From Polychytrium aggregatum (lineage: Eukaryota; Chytridiomycota; Chytridiomycetes; Polychytriales), in assembly GCF_025602895.1 (NCBI RefSeq), contig NW_026516215.1, positions 1-64,000 of the forward strand: a stretch of DNA of 64,000 bases, in the 5' to 3' direction. Below are positions 26,135-36,610 of this stretch, one piece after another. The position numbers and the translations under genes were made by a program. The notes beneath the pieces are model-generated. The model was not told the origin of the DNA, did no database searches, and saw only the letters and a program-made list of their open reading frames with translations. Each line of letters starts with the position of its first letter. Position 1 is the first letter of the stretch.

Positions 26135-26443
26135 TGTAGGAGATGGTATCTCCGACGCTGTGCTGCGCGTACTGCGCGTACTGCGCGGCGCAGTGGGTCG
26201 TGACCTGTGCTGCGCTTTGCGTTTTCACGCACCGCAGGCAGGCCACCGCAGGGTATACCTGCGGGTTGCCCCCGTTCCCCCCGTTTGTCTGGAGTTCGGT
26301 TTTATCGTGAATAAACGTAAGTGCTTCCCGAGCTCACCCGTCCGCTAGAGTAGCCTAGCACCGCCCTGTTCTGCCCTGTCCTGTCTTGTCTTGTACCCCC
26401 TCCCTCCCCGTCTTGCCCCAACGTCCCAGTAGTGGACGTTACA
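26135..26443 (+). repeat. A3 3' LTR
   Basis: A 309-bp LTR matching the 5' LTR of A3. It is followed by the GCTTG target duplication. Confidence 0.95.
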
Positions 26444-29349
26444 GCTTGTTCGTTGTAGTTGAGCTTGATGTACAAGCTGCATCGATCATCGGCTCGGGCA
26501 CGGCGGGTTTTGAGGGTGGTCAGGTCCAAGACGGTGCCACACTTGAATGTGATGATATCGTTGCGGGTGTCCAAGGACTCGAAAAACTGGACAAAGTCCT
26601 TCCCAAAGGCCGTGTATGCCATGCGATTGAGGCTGTTGATCAAATTCGGTGTACCAAGCACCCGTGAAAGATTGAAGATGGCCTTGAGGGTGACTTCGCA
26701 GTGAGGGTACCGATCTCGGTTGGCGACGTAGTAATTATTCATGGAAATTAGGTCGCGCTTGAAGCAGTTCTTGACCTTCTCATTGTGGGTCATGACACCG
26801 TTGAGGAATGTGTTGATGGTGTCTTTGACCCAGTACTTCCCGTTGAACAAATAAGTAAAGTCGTCGTTCAGTGTCGACGTATGGACCAGATGGCGATAGG
26901 TGTGGGCAAGGTACTTGACAATGTCATCAGGGGTGCCATAGAGAGTGCGCTTGAGAAGATCACAGCGAATGGGGTCACCGGGAAATGGCTCGTAGCCATC
27001 GTCAAGGCAGTCGAGATTGTCGATCAGGTTGAGAATCTGGTCCCCATCTTCGTACATGTCGTCAAAATAGGCGACTTCGGCATTCGTGTAGCTCTGGGTG
27101 GCGAGGTTTCCATTGTGAACAACGGCGTTGACCGTGGTGTTGGTATTGAGGTGGATATCGCCATTGAAGTTGACTTGGATGGCCATAGTCGTACCAGGGG
27201 GGAAATGGCTCTCGTTGGGAAAGGCGCGGCGCATCTCGCCGAGGGCCTGCTTGAAGCTCTCGGTGAGCATGTTGCTGAGAGGCAATGGCTGCTTGGGGAC
27301 GAACTGGTGGCACTCGGTGCAGTAGGTCGCTGCCAGGGTGTTGGTGTCGATGTAGAACTCGACGGAGCGGCCGTTGCAGAGGCGACACGAGGTATGGACG
27401 ACGGCTTTGGCACCCTTCATGGTGAATTGACACTGCTCCACGGCCTCATGACGAACCCCAAGATACTCGTGGGCGGCCTGACGCACCCCATCGTCGATGT
27501 CGACAGCGGCGAATTGACGCACAATCGATTGGAAACGGGTGTCGTCGTCGAAGCTGCCGGCGATCCAGGCACTGACGGACTCGAACTCGGACGACTGAAG
27601 AGGCTGGATCGCAAAGGGCTTCTCGGCACAGCAATCGATCTTGCCGGCGGTAATACCGGATTTGCGAATGGCGACGGTGACCAAGCTGGGATCGATCGCG
27701 CGCTTGCCACAGTGAGGGCAGAGGGTCTGGGAGAACTCGGCGTGGATGGCCTTCTGATGGTAATACACAGCCTGGATGGCATCCATCTCGAGGCGGCGGG
27801 AGAAGAAGACGCACTGGACATGCTCGGGCATCCCATCGGTCGGGATATCGAAGCGCTCATCGGGATTGAGGGTGGTGAGGAGATTAGGCTGGATTGCGGC
27901 GGATTCCGACGCGACTTGGGACATCTTTGCAAGCTCTTGATCCTTTTTTTGCTGACGCTCGGTCTTGAGGAGACCCTGGGATTTCATGAATGCCTTGATG
28001 GCCTTGGGCACCTTGGTGAATTTGACGGGCTTGTGCTTCTGCCCCTTGCACGAGTCGACATCCCAGCACATGCGAGCAGCACCCTCGGCATCGAAGCGGA
28101 TGTACTGCGTGTTACTGGAGCGTTTATGGTGGTCGAGCTTGAAGTAGCAAAGCCGATGAGAGAGGGGGATATACAGGAAGGGATTGACCGGGTTGCGGTA
28201 GATCTTGGCCGCATCGACTCGGATCTGGTCGCGGTCGGGAATATCAAAATTGCCGAATACGAACTCGACCAGATCGCCGCGAAGGTCGGCTGGGATATCG
28301 ACGGGTGCGCTGGATGCGCAGTCGCCGTCGACACTGATATCATCGCCGTCACCAGCGAGATCGACAGGGACAGAGTCGCTGCCATCGGTTCCGAGACGGA
28401 TGGAGAATGCGTTGAGGTCGGCAACGGTGAAGGCGGCACCGGGACGTCTGACCCATTGGTGATCAGCGTAGTCCCATTGGGCAATGTGGTAATGCTCGTT
28501 GAAGCTGGTGTCGGACTCCTTGCGCTGCTTCCAGGAATGCAACATACGCAGACCCGAACGATAGACGCTCGAGTCAAAGAAGGTGTCGGGGACAGAGGAA
28601 GGAGCACCAGCCTTGAGGCGATCGATCACGTGCTTGGCATTGTCGGGAGTGATCTGCAGATTGGGCCAATGGAAATGGCAGCCCGCGATCTTCGAGCCAT
28701 CGTGGGTGGTGCGCATGGTGACGATGGGGGCGTCGTTGATGGTGCTGCTGACATGGTCATACATGGCCTTGTAGAGACCATGGGCACCATCGGCATGCTG
28801 GGATGCAAGCTGGCTGCCATCGAGATCCATGAAGAAATTGAAGAGAGCGCTGGTGCGCTCGATCATGGAGACACGGTAGCCCTGCAAGTACTTGGCGAGG
28901 TACTGGCGATGGAAACGGTCGAGACCGGCCTCGGGAATGTGGTGGGTCAGCCTGCCAGGAATGAAGGGTGCCCCATGGGTCTGGGGGAGCTCGCTGTTGC
29001 TGCGTTTGTACTCGGGAAAGTTGAAGGTGTCGCCGGGACGGGCAAACTCGACAAACTCGAGGCCGTTGCGCTCCTCGATCGAGTGGACGACCCACGGGCG
29101 ATCGGGAAACTCGCCATCGAGATCGGCCTGGAGCGGGACACACACGCGGACGACAAAGTGATCGGAGAGGCGCTGAGCGAACTTGGCCAGATCAGTGGTG
29201 CTCACACAGGCAGAGCGAACGATCACAAGACCGGAGACATCGAGATGCTCGACTTGGTGGAACGGAAAGAGCTGCTGGACCGCATCGACACCGGCGGAAT
29301 CGAAGGTCTGGAAGACGGGACGAACGGTCTGGCTGAGAGGGGCTGGCAT
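26444..29349 (-). pseudogene. D5-like primase-helicase, primase and D5_N part
   Basis: Reads leftward from a plausible start at 29349 (MPAPLSQTVRPVF). The open frame continues upstream but looks non-coding there. It shows archaeo-eukaryotic primase signatures of the NCLDV type: FFMDLDGS (about 28830), KIAGCHFHWP (about 28680) and YRSGLRMLHSWK (about 28540). A Cys-containing middle region and a D5_N-like segment (NDIITFKCGTVLDL) follow, ending at the A3 insertion. D5-type primase-helicases are core replication genes of giant viruses and poxviruses. Its presence supports an endogenous viral island. Interrupted fossil. Confidence 0.85.
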
Positions 29350-29760
29350 TGGTTCGGGTGCACTGCGGGATGCGAGGGCAAGGGAATGCCTGAGGGAACT
29401 GGGGATGCGCAAGACTTTTGTGTGGCCCCGGACAGCGCAGTAGTGGAGTATCCCGCCAAAACGTCCCTGTCGTCCAGGGACTTGGTTCCCTGGTGTGGCG
29501 GAGCAGCGATGCAATCGCACCATGCCCATACGCCGCTGTCCGAGTGCAGGTGGCTCTGGTGAAGAATGTGAGTCGCTCGTGTTGAGCATCAGTGTGAGTG
29601 GACATGCCTGCGATTTCGCAGTAACGGTTTTGAAACCATGGAGATCATCCCCCCCGTCCTGGTCGCCAAACACCACCATGACCCATGTCCATTGTCGACG
29701 AGTGGCGCAGCGCGAATGTATTCATGACTCTGCAGGCAAACAATACATCCATCCACCCAT

Positions 29761-30606
29761 TCAACCACGCTCAGCCTTGATCTTGGTGCCCTTGGAGGCC
29801 TTGGGTGTGGGAGTGAAGGTGCGACGCTCTCTGGGGGAGCGTTCACTCATGACGCCAGCAATGATCTTTGGGGTGCAGAGAAGCCAGTTGAGAACATTGA
29901 CGCGATTGAGAGCGAGAAAGACAGGACTGGGTGCTGCGGGTCCGAGGCTCACCTTGCTGACGGCATCCGTATCGATGGCCTCGCCTCTGTCCGAGACAGA
30001 CATGAGGGCACTCACGATCCTGGCGAGTTCCTCGGCCTTCTTGGCATCGGCGGCCTTCTGCTCGGGGGAGACAAAGGCAGGCTCGTCGTGATCCTCGGCA
30101 TCCCAAAAGGCCTCGGGGGCGCGGGTAGTGCGCTTCATAGGGGTGCGACGAGGAGTCGATGGTCCGGGCTCGTTGTCCGAGTCGGACTCGTCGAATGCGG
30201 CGGGCTTGCGATCCACCTGCATCACCTCCAGATAGGAGCGCGTGGGATACCGGTCGTGCCACTCACAAACATTGCGACCATGAAGCGACTTGCACGAACA
30301 GCGGATCTTCAAGTCGGACTTCTTGGTCATGTGGGTGCAGCGACCCACATAGTCCGCTTCGGGGAAGCGGCGGTGATGGAAGCACCCGTCAAAGCCCTCC
30401 ATACAGGACTTGGAGCACTGCAGAGTGTAACCCGACATGCCGGTGGCATAGGGGCAGCGATGGTTGTAGCCAGGCTTGGTACAATGGACATTGCACTTGA
30501 GGCCGGTCTGGACAGCGCGGCCGGGGCAGCGAGTGCCATCCTCGAGGACTTCAGCGCAGCGGAGGGAGCGCAGAGGGGCAGCGGAAGAGGCGGAAGGAGT
30601 AGACAT
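29761..30606 (-). CDS. Cys/His-rich zinc-cluster protein of virus-like island
   Basis: About 281 residues from MSTPSASSAAPL. The N-terminal 120 residues are Cys/His-rich: RCAEVLEDGTRC, GLKCNVHC, RCPYATG, GCFHH, RCTHM and KIRCSCKSLHGRNVCEWH, suggesting several zinc-binding clusters. A Ser/Pro and acidic linker (SDSDNEPGPSTP) and a charged helical C-terminus with a basic end (TPTPKASKGTKIKAERG) follow. The first cluster resembles that of the SET gene at 32906. It sits head to tail with the D5 gene, about 410 bp upstream of that gene's likely start. No specific function is recognised. Confidence 0.6.
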   Translation of the reverse strand: MSTPSASSAAPLRSLRCAEVLEDGTRCPGRAVQTGLKCNVHCTKPGYNHRCPYATGMSGYTLQCSKSCMEGFDGCFHHRRFPEADYVGRCTHMTKKSDLKIRCSCKSLHGRNVCEWHDRYPTRSYLEVMQVDRKPAAFDESDSDNEPGPSTPRRTPMKRTTRAPEAFWDAEDHDEPAFVSPEQKAADAKKAEELARIVSALMSVSDRGEAIDTDAVSKVSLGPAAPSPVFLALNRVNVLNWLLCTPKIIAGVMSERSPRERRTFTPTPKASKGTKIKAERG

Positions 30607-31406
30607 GTCTGTATCTGAATAGAAAGTGGGTGTGTCAGTGACTGGGATCATGTCAGCATCCTACAGTGTGCGTGGGAGAGCACGAACCTGGAGTAAGTCG
30701 TAGAGAGTAGTCGCTTGTAGTGAAGTAGGTCGTAGTCGAGTAGAGACTGGTGGGGATGAGAACTTCGATGCGGGAGACAGCGGCCTATTTATCATCGGCC
30801 AGCCAGATACCCTCCGTGCGCCTCGGAGTATGTGGTCTCCACCCAAATCAAATCACATCAAGGAGAAAAAACCCAACGGCAAGGAAAAAAAGCAAGTACC
30901 CTCTCGAGTGGTGCATTGGACGACAAGCCAGGGACACTCGAAGGAGCCGCATGCATCATGCGGACTACCCCAAACGGCATGGGATGTGTTTGTCGTCGCC
31001 AGAGAACAAGATCCGCAGAAAATCATGCTGCGCCGCATCCTCCCGAGTGGTGTGATGGGAGACAAGAACGGGACACTCGAAGGAGCCGCATGCATCATGA
31101 GGGCTGCCCCAAACGGATCGGATGAAGGTATTTGTCACTGAGGATGGCAAACCCTATCTTTTTTTTGCACCATATGATTCTCTCTGGGGCGTCCATCAAG
31201 GAGAAAGCCTCGCTATCGATTTTGAAACAAACCCCAGCCAATCGACATGTCCCATGCGCACGCAGGCAGCGGACGCACCCCCCGATGATAAAAGGACACC
31301 GGTTCCCTCCGTCTCCGACGCAACCGCACCTCACCGCACCCACCCTCTCCAGTGCTTTCCTACGACTTACACACTACTCTCTACTATCTACATTCTACAT
31401 TCACTA
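30607..31406. other. Divergent intergenic region of virus-like island
   Basis: About 800 bp between the zinc-cluster gene (minus) and the F-box-like gene (plus). It holds an 84-bp direct repeat and a poly-A-rich stretch (30860-30900). A TATA-like GATAAAAGG lies near 31286, about 120 bp before the F-box-like ATG. No other gene is supported. Confidence 0.5.
30903..31127. repeat. Direct repeat, two 84-bp copies
   Basis: Copies at 30903-30986 and 31043-31127. They share a core of GGACACTCGAAGGAGCCGCA continuing to TGCATCATG, followed by a shared CCCCAAACGG block. The copies lie about 140 bp apart in a divergent promoter region, so they may be regulatory. Confidence 0.8.
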
Positions 31407-32668
31407 TGAAGCGCACCAATGCATCTCTCGTCGAGTCCACCACGTCCCCGTCCAAGCGCCAATGTGTCCGCGAGCACGATGATGACCCGCCCTCTCCGGT
31501 TTTGTACCCCACGGTCAAGCCCGTCTCGGATCATGTCACCCAGGTCGCCACCATCCGCCGAGTCAATCCTATGACCCAAGCCGAAATCGTCGTGGCCAAT
31601 GAAGCCTTCCTCTGGCTCCTGGACATCCCCACCATACTCCGCCTCAAGCAAACCTGCAAGACCTTTGAAGCCCTCATCCGCGGCTCCAAGTTGGTTCAAT
31701 ACCGCCTTTGGATCGGCTTCACCGGGTTGGAAATCTACCACAGCCACGAAGACTACCTCGTCAACAAGAATGGCTGTTTCGATGTCCAAACGACGATTTT
31801 GGACGAGGAAGTAGCGCCGTCTCTACCAGGATCTATCCGTCTCCGTCCCCGAGCTGTTTCGACGACCGATGGCTCTTGAGGATCATGGACGCACCCGAAG
31901 ACACCACAACATACACAAAGGCCGAGCAAGCAACCGCCGCGACCGTTTTTGCTCGCCTGATGATGACCCGAGTCATCAATTCCAACGGTACGATCAAGCT
32001 GACTCAATCCAAAATCAAGACATACTTCGAAGTCCGTCGAAAAGGCCGCCAAGCTCGGGGACGTTGTCGCGATCTACCTCTTGGGCATTGGGCATTTGAA
32101 TCGGATTTGTGACATGTCGATTCACCCAAGCGATGACACTCCAGTGCGCCCCCTCCTCAAGATTGCCAGTGTCGCCGGATACCCATTCGCCACCGCTCTC
32201 CTTGCCACAATCTACAAGTCGTTTGATTGTGACAGGACGCAAATGAAGTTTTGGAGGCTGCTCTTCAACGCCCAAACGACTCAGCATCCCGCCCATTGGG
32301 CATCCGTTTGCAAGTTTCATTCGAAACACGTCACCAACCCCCCATTTCCCATCTCCATCCCCGAAGACGTCGTGGACCTGCTCGCGCGCAAGAGCGAAGC
32401 CTTGGTGGATCACCCTCAATTCAAGCCTCTCAGTGCCAAGGAAAGCAGGGATGTCTTCAAAAATGCCCGGTGCCATGATTTTTTCGAAGATGAAATTGAG
32501 TGGCGCGACGACATTGACTCTGAAGACGAACTTGTGGACGACATCAGCACCGCTTCGGATGCCGAGGATGATGTTGTTGTGCTTCCTGCTGTGTTCACTG
32601 TTCCACCCGAGCTCAATGGTGTGACGTTTGACTTGACTTCTGACTCTGACGACGACTTCACTGAATAA
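31407..32668 (+). pseudogene. F-box-like gene of virus-like island (broken)
   Basis: The N-terminal part starts MKRTNASLVESTTSPSKR. It contains an F-box-like segment (AFLWLLDIPTILRLKQTCKT), expected to recruit SCF ubiquitin ligase components. The C-terminal part has Sel1/TPR-like helices (PLLKIASVAGYPFATALL) and a very acidic tail (SDSDDDFTE). The gene looks broken, with about two breaks. F-box proteins are frequent in giant viruses and poxviruses, which fits the neighbouring genes, but a host origin is not excluded. Confidence 0.5.
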
Positions 32669-32905
32669 AGAAATGCATTGATCCATGTACACGCTCTGTT
32701 CGCTGCATGTGTGTTTGGCTGCGATGCTTCGAAGGGTGAATGACAGGTCGAATCCTTGTGCGTCTCCACGTGATCAGGCTGGATCCGAATCGAGCCATGA
32801 TTCAGACGGTTCGCGCGGATTCGAACCTGAGGCACAGGGCATCGCCACACACGCAAAAAATCAGGGCCAGAGATCAAGCACCCAAGTCAACGCGATCGAC
32901 TGGAA

Positions 32906-33578
32906 ATGCCACCAAAGACGTCCTATTACTTTGACTATGAGAGTGATGATGTCGACTCATGGGAATGCCGGATGCGGTGTGAACGCTGTGTGGCCACCAA
33001 GCTCGATGGTCGACGCTGCACACGCACGACCTGTATCGGTGTCAAATACTGCTACTCCCATCTGGCGACGGTGAAAAACCTGCGCATCGACGACTCCACC
33101 ATCCCAGGCGCAGGAAAGGGGCTGTTCGCATACAAGCATGTGCCCGCGAGCGTCTACGATGACGATGAGCGCGAAAGGCTCGAGAATGCAGTTCTGTTCA
33201 AGAGAGGCCAAGTGGATCATCGAGTACGATGGGCAGCCCATCCCTGGCCAAGAGAGGCGAACCCGATACGGGAACACCAACGCCCCATACCTCGTTGAAC
33301 GCCGAATCGGGCTCAACGCGGGACGCTATGAAGATGGTGCATGCCGGAGAGGAATCGGAACGCTCGCCAACCACTCGGAAGACGGCAACGATGTCAACGC
33401 AAAGCTCGCCCAGGACAGGGGAGTCGGGGTGGTGCTGAAGGCACTGCGGGACATTCATAATGGAGAAGAGATATTTATTGATTACGGGAGTGCCTTTGGG
33501 CTGGACGACGAAGATGCAGTGTTTGGTACGAAACGCAAGACCAACACACGCGAGCGAATCGCACGAAGCAGGACATGA
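32906..33578 (+). pseudogene. SET-domain protein of virus-like island (broken)
   Basis: The N-terminal Cys cluster (RCERCVATKLDGRRC, GVKYCYSH) is followed by SET-domain motifs: LRIDDSTIPGAGKGLFA, then GTLANHSEDGNDVNAKL (the NHS motif) and HNGEEIFIDYGSAF (the terminal Tyr motif). SET proteins methylate lysines, and small viral SET proteins modify host histones. The coding region has about one break. The zinc cluster is shared with the gene at 29761-30606, which ties the two together. Confidence 0.7.
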
Positions 33579-34893
33579 AGGGCCTGGCACTCAGTCCTTG
33601 GAGATCCAGGCGGGCATCTCCCTGCCAGGAGCAAGGTAACGCAACAAGAGTGCGAATCACAGCTTGGTCGAACCCACCATCTTCCACAGATGCCATGGTC
33701 ACTGGATCGACAGTGATGTTTTGTGCCAGATTGATCACGATGCTCTCCTTGGCGCAGACCTCATCCCCCACGAGGCGAAACGAGCCGGGCCACGAGTCGA
33801 CACTGACGATCGTCTTGATTCGCCCCATGTCGAAAGGCACATCCCCCATGGCTCGGTGGTCGATTTGGATTGAGGTGACTGATGTGAGAGTAGGGTATAT
33901 GGCTGGTCTTGACGATGAATTGCGAGCTCTTGAGTCCTTCGCCCAGAATGCAGGTGGCACCAGCGTCCAGGGCCTCGGTCACAAGCTCCTTGACATGGGC
34001 ACCGCTGGGAGGGTTGATCCGCGAGACCAGCCTATTGCCTGGGACGCTCAGGATGCGCGAGCCCAATGCATGCTGGATCAGACGCAGGAGCAGGCGCTTG
34101 CCATGATTTTGGTCGTTCCCCACCAAGAAGAGAGCTGACTCGGAAGTGCGAGATTTGGCGGTGAGGCATGTTGACAAGGAAGCGCAAGAGCAAGTGGTAC
34201 TCTCTATCACTGCTCTTGCCCAGCATCGAGCGAATTATCTCCTCCAGCTTGTAGACTTTGCCATCGACGCCACAATAAAAGTCGTCAACCACGTACGAGA
34301 CTGGAAGCGAGTGGGTGAAGCAGTCACCAGCATTGACCCGACGAGCCTTGAGGCCAGGCAGCTCCAGCACAATCCCATTGGCGAAGAGGATGGTGTTGGT
34401 CGATGCATTGGCGTGGGTGATGGCAAAGGTCTCGATGTTGTACTTTTTCGTGCTGGAACGCCAGGGCGAATCTGTATCTGTCTTTGATGATGTCTGGGAT
34501 GATTCCCAGAGTGTGCTTGATCTCCTTGACCACTTCCTTGGCATGTTTGAGCTTGTTCGAGCTGGCATACCTTGCTCGAACCACTTCGACCCACCCCTGG
34601 AAGGCGCCCTGGGGATCAGTGAGAAGCTTGGTCAGGGCGTAGTCCAGATCCACATGCTTCCAGAGGAGCCCATCAAAGAACCAGATCTTGTGGGTCTTGG
34701 TTGCATCGGGCTCGGCGTGAAGGACTTGGTGTGGAACCAGGCCTCGGAGGATGTGGGTGATCGATGGAAGCGAGCCCAGGGCAGCCATCTTGATGGAGAT
34801 GTTCAGGATGCTGTCATTTGGGAAGAGCACGACACCATCATCCAGAATATCGCTGCTCAGGCCCACGAACACCTCGGTCAACTCGTTGGACAT
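33579..34893 (-). pseudogene. Second D5-like helicase remnant
   Basis: Reads leftward from MSNELTEVFVGLSSDI. It shows D5_N-like features (NTILFANGIVLELPGL) and an SF3-like segment with LFLVGNDQNHG and FDMGRIKTIVSVDSWPGSF, which parallels the terminal ATPase motif of the D5 gene at 19874-20976. It is clearly diverged from that gene, so it is a paralogue or comes from a second virus. It looks broken, with several breaks. Confidence 0.6.
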
Positions 34894-35545
34894 TGTTGCA
34901 CTCTAACTCTGGTACGCGATCTTTGTTTGGCCCATCCTGACGCAGATCGCGTTTCAGCGATGAAGCGCAAGAACAACCCACCCAAACCACCCCAACCACG
35001 CAGTACCTATGACCGGACCAGACGACTGCGCGTCGCCCAAGATCCCAACGACGCCAGCACCTATGGCCCAGGTGGATGCGCGATTTTTGCGCCGGGGCGC
35101 GAGACCACGTGAATCATCCACGTGACCACAGATCCGGCGGCAATCGACCATTCACACCCCAGGAACGCCGTGATCACATGACCCTGCCATCCATCCCGGT
35201 CGAGGCCGGACAACGAGAGGCCAGCACGGCCATCTCGCAAACCTCCGCCCTCCTCCCTCCGTCCTGCGTACTCCCTCCTCCCCGATGCCAGGATTGACTC
35301 GCCTTCCCTCAAATACGCCCGGTCCGGCAGGGCAAGAGCGTTTCCTCCTCATCTCGAAGAACGGAGCCCTCCTCCTCTGCCCAGGATGCTGACAGGTACG
35401 ATGCATTCCCACCACTCCAGCCACCCCTCTGAGCCGATCGCAACTCCCCCGATCTCACCCATTTCTTTGCTTGCAGCCCGCAGCCCGGTCGACGACGACA
35501 ACGACAACCCCGTTGGTTACGGTGAGTAGACGCTTGATCCCGGCA
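34894..35545. other. Boundary of virus-like island
   Basis: No complete gene is seen. A SINE-like fragment lies at 35045-35110. Splice-like signals at 35395-35521 suggest a gene fragment. The switch from virus-type to repeat-rich sequence occurs here. Confidence 0.4.
35045..35110 (-). repeat. SINE-like fragment (copy R0)
   Basis: Shares GCACCTATGGCCC and, further on, TTTGCGC and GGGGCGCGA with the copy at about 37475-37530. It is short and diverged. Confidence 0.45.
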
Positions 35546-35821
35546 CTCCATCGTCATGGAGACGTGAGGAACTTGAGGATCTGTGTGGGATTTTCGTGAG
35601 GATCTTTATGGAGTGGCCATGGAGTGCCAGGTGGGATCCCGAGGGTTCCGGGGCCTTCGAAACCCTCTGCCGGAATTTGAGTTGTTGTTTGCTGATATTC
35701 TACCTCATCAGATCAAATGACCATTGACGACGATGACGAGCAACTCAGCGACGACCTCATGCCCGTACTCGATGGGTTTATTGGCGCTGTCAGCCGCAAC
35801 TTCGACCCAAGCGCATCGTAG
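35300..35821 (+). other. Possible 3' part of a spliced gene
   Basis: A consistent phase chain can be read. An exon ends at 35395 before GTACG; a 38-bp exon spans 35484-35521; a last exon spans 35712-35821 and ends in TAG. It would give an acidic tail (VDDDNDNPVGYDQMTIDDD, ending SRNFDPSAS). The first exon has no start codon in this frame, so this is at best a fragment. The last intron contains the left arm of the TIR element at 35546-36374, and the last exon lies inside that element. No known family is recognised. Confidence 0.25.
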
Positions 35822-36374
35822 GGGCATGGAGGGCTTTTTCGGACAAGTTCAATAATGAGCTTCTACAGCTACACTGGTGCATCCGCCCTCCCTGGAGGGG
35901 CCGCCATGCTCGATGACGTCGCTGTGATCTTCGAGTCATCCAAGACTCCTCCTGGGATTGAGCCTCTCGCGATCCCGTGGAAACGCATCAATGCTGTGCT
36001 GGGCCCCCAAAATGGCACTCTCTCCAAAGCCGGGGGAGGCAGTGCCAGTGATTGGGGGGCCCAGGTACACATCGTTTCTCACACACCATCTACATACAGC
36101 GTAACCCGCCGAGCATGGAGTGTGTTGGCTGGACAATCGGGTCCAAAGATATCCGACCTTTCCCTGTGTATGTGCGCGGGTATATGGGTTGTGGTTGAGA
36201 CCCAGAATACCAAAATATATGCCATGCACCCAAAGTAACAAGAAAACCGGCAGAGGGTTTCGAAGACCCCGGAATCCGCTCTATCCCACATGGCACTCCA
36301 TGGCCACTCCATAAAGATCCTCACGATAATCCCACATCAATCCTCAAGTTCCTCACGTCTCCATGACGATGGAG
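35546..36374. mobile_element. Long-TIR palindromic DNA element 1
   Basis: An 829-bp element whose ends are inverted copies: CTCCATCGTCATGGAGACGT at the left and its complement at the right. Similarity extends about 125 bp inward (35546-35670 against 36243-36374). The arms contain repeated TGAGGA motifs and GTGGGATTTTCGTGAGGAT. No transposase is seen inside, so it is probably a non-autonomous (MITE-like) element. The arms are diverged from each other at several sites. Confidence 0.75.
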
Positions 36375-36610
36375 CGGTGTCTCAGAGCACGCGAAACATG
36401 AGCGAACCTCCAGCTCGCCCAACCGCCAACGATCTCCGCCGGAGGAGAGATGGTAGTCGAATCCGCACCGAGCCCAGGATATTCCGACATCACCGAGACG
36501 CCAAACCCGCTGGCTCGCCGATGCCCTGCCCAGTAGCACGGGCAGGAGGAGACAACCGGGAGTCTCCATCAGTCACGCCTCCTCCATGGCCTCCCGGTCA
36601 CTTCACCACC

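Larger units (their letters stand above)
20977..26443 (+). mobile_element. LTR retrotransposon A3, whole-looking
   Basis: The third 5467-bp copy of A, on the plus strand, with perfect GCTTG target duplications. Both LTRs share a base near the sense AATAAA (GCTTCCC where A1 and A2 have GCTCCCC). The LTR pair therefore agrees internally while differing from A1 and A2. A polypurine-like AGTGTGGGAG precedes the 3' LTR. Confidence 0.96.

Noticed and set aside
26785-29562. A 925-residue plus-strand open frame antisense to the D5 primase part
   Set aside because: Val/Gly/Asp-rich with no motif. It is the mirror of a GC-rich coding strand, while the minus strand has primase and D5 signatures.
29350-29679. 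N-terminal extension of the D5-like frame
   Set aside because: Open by chance; Pro/Ser/Arg-rich without family similarity. The ATG at 29349 better fits the primase start.
35855-36238. 127-residue open frame inside palindromic element 1
   Set aside because: No recognisable domain and no support from composition; possible but not supported as a gene or transposase.
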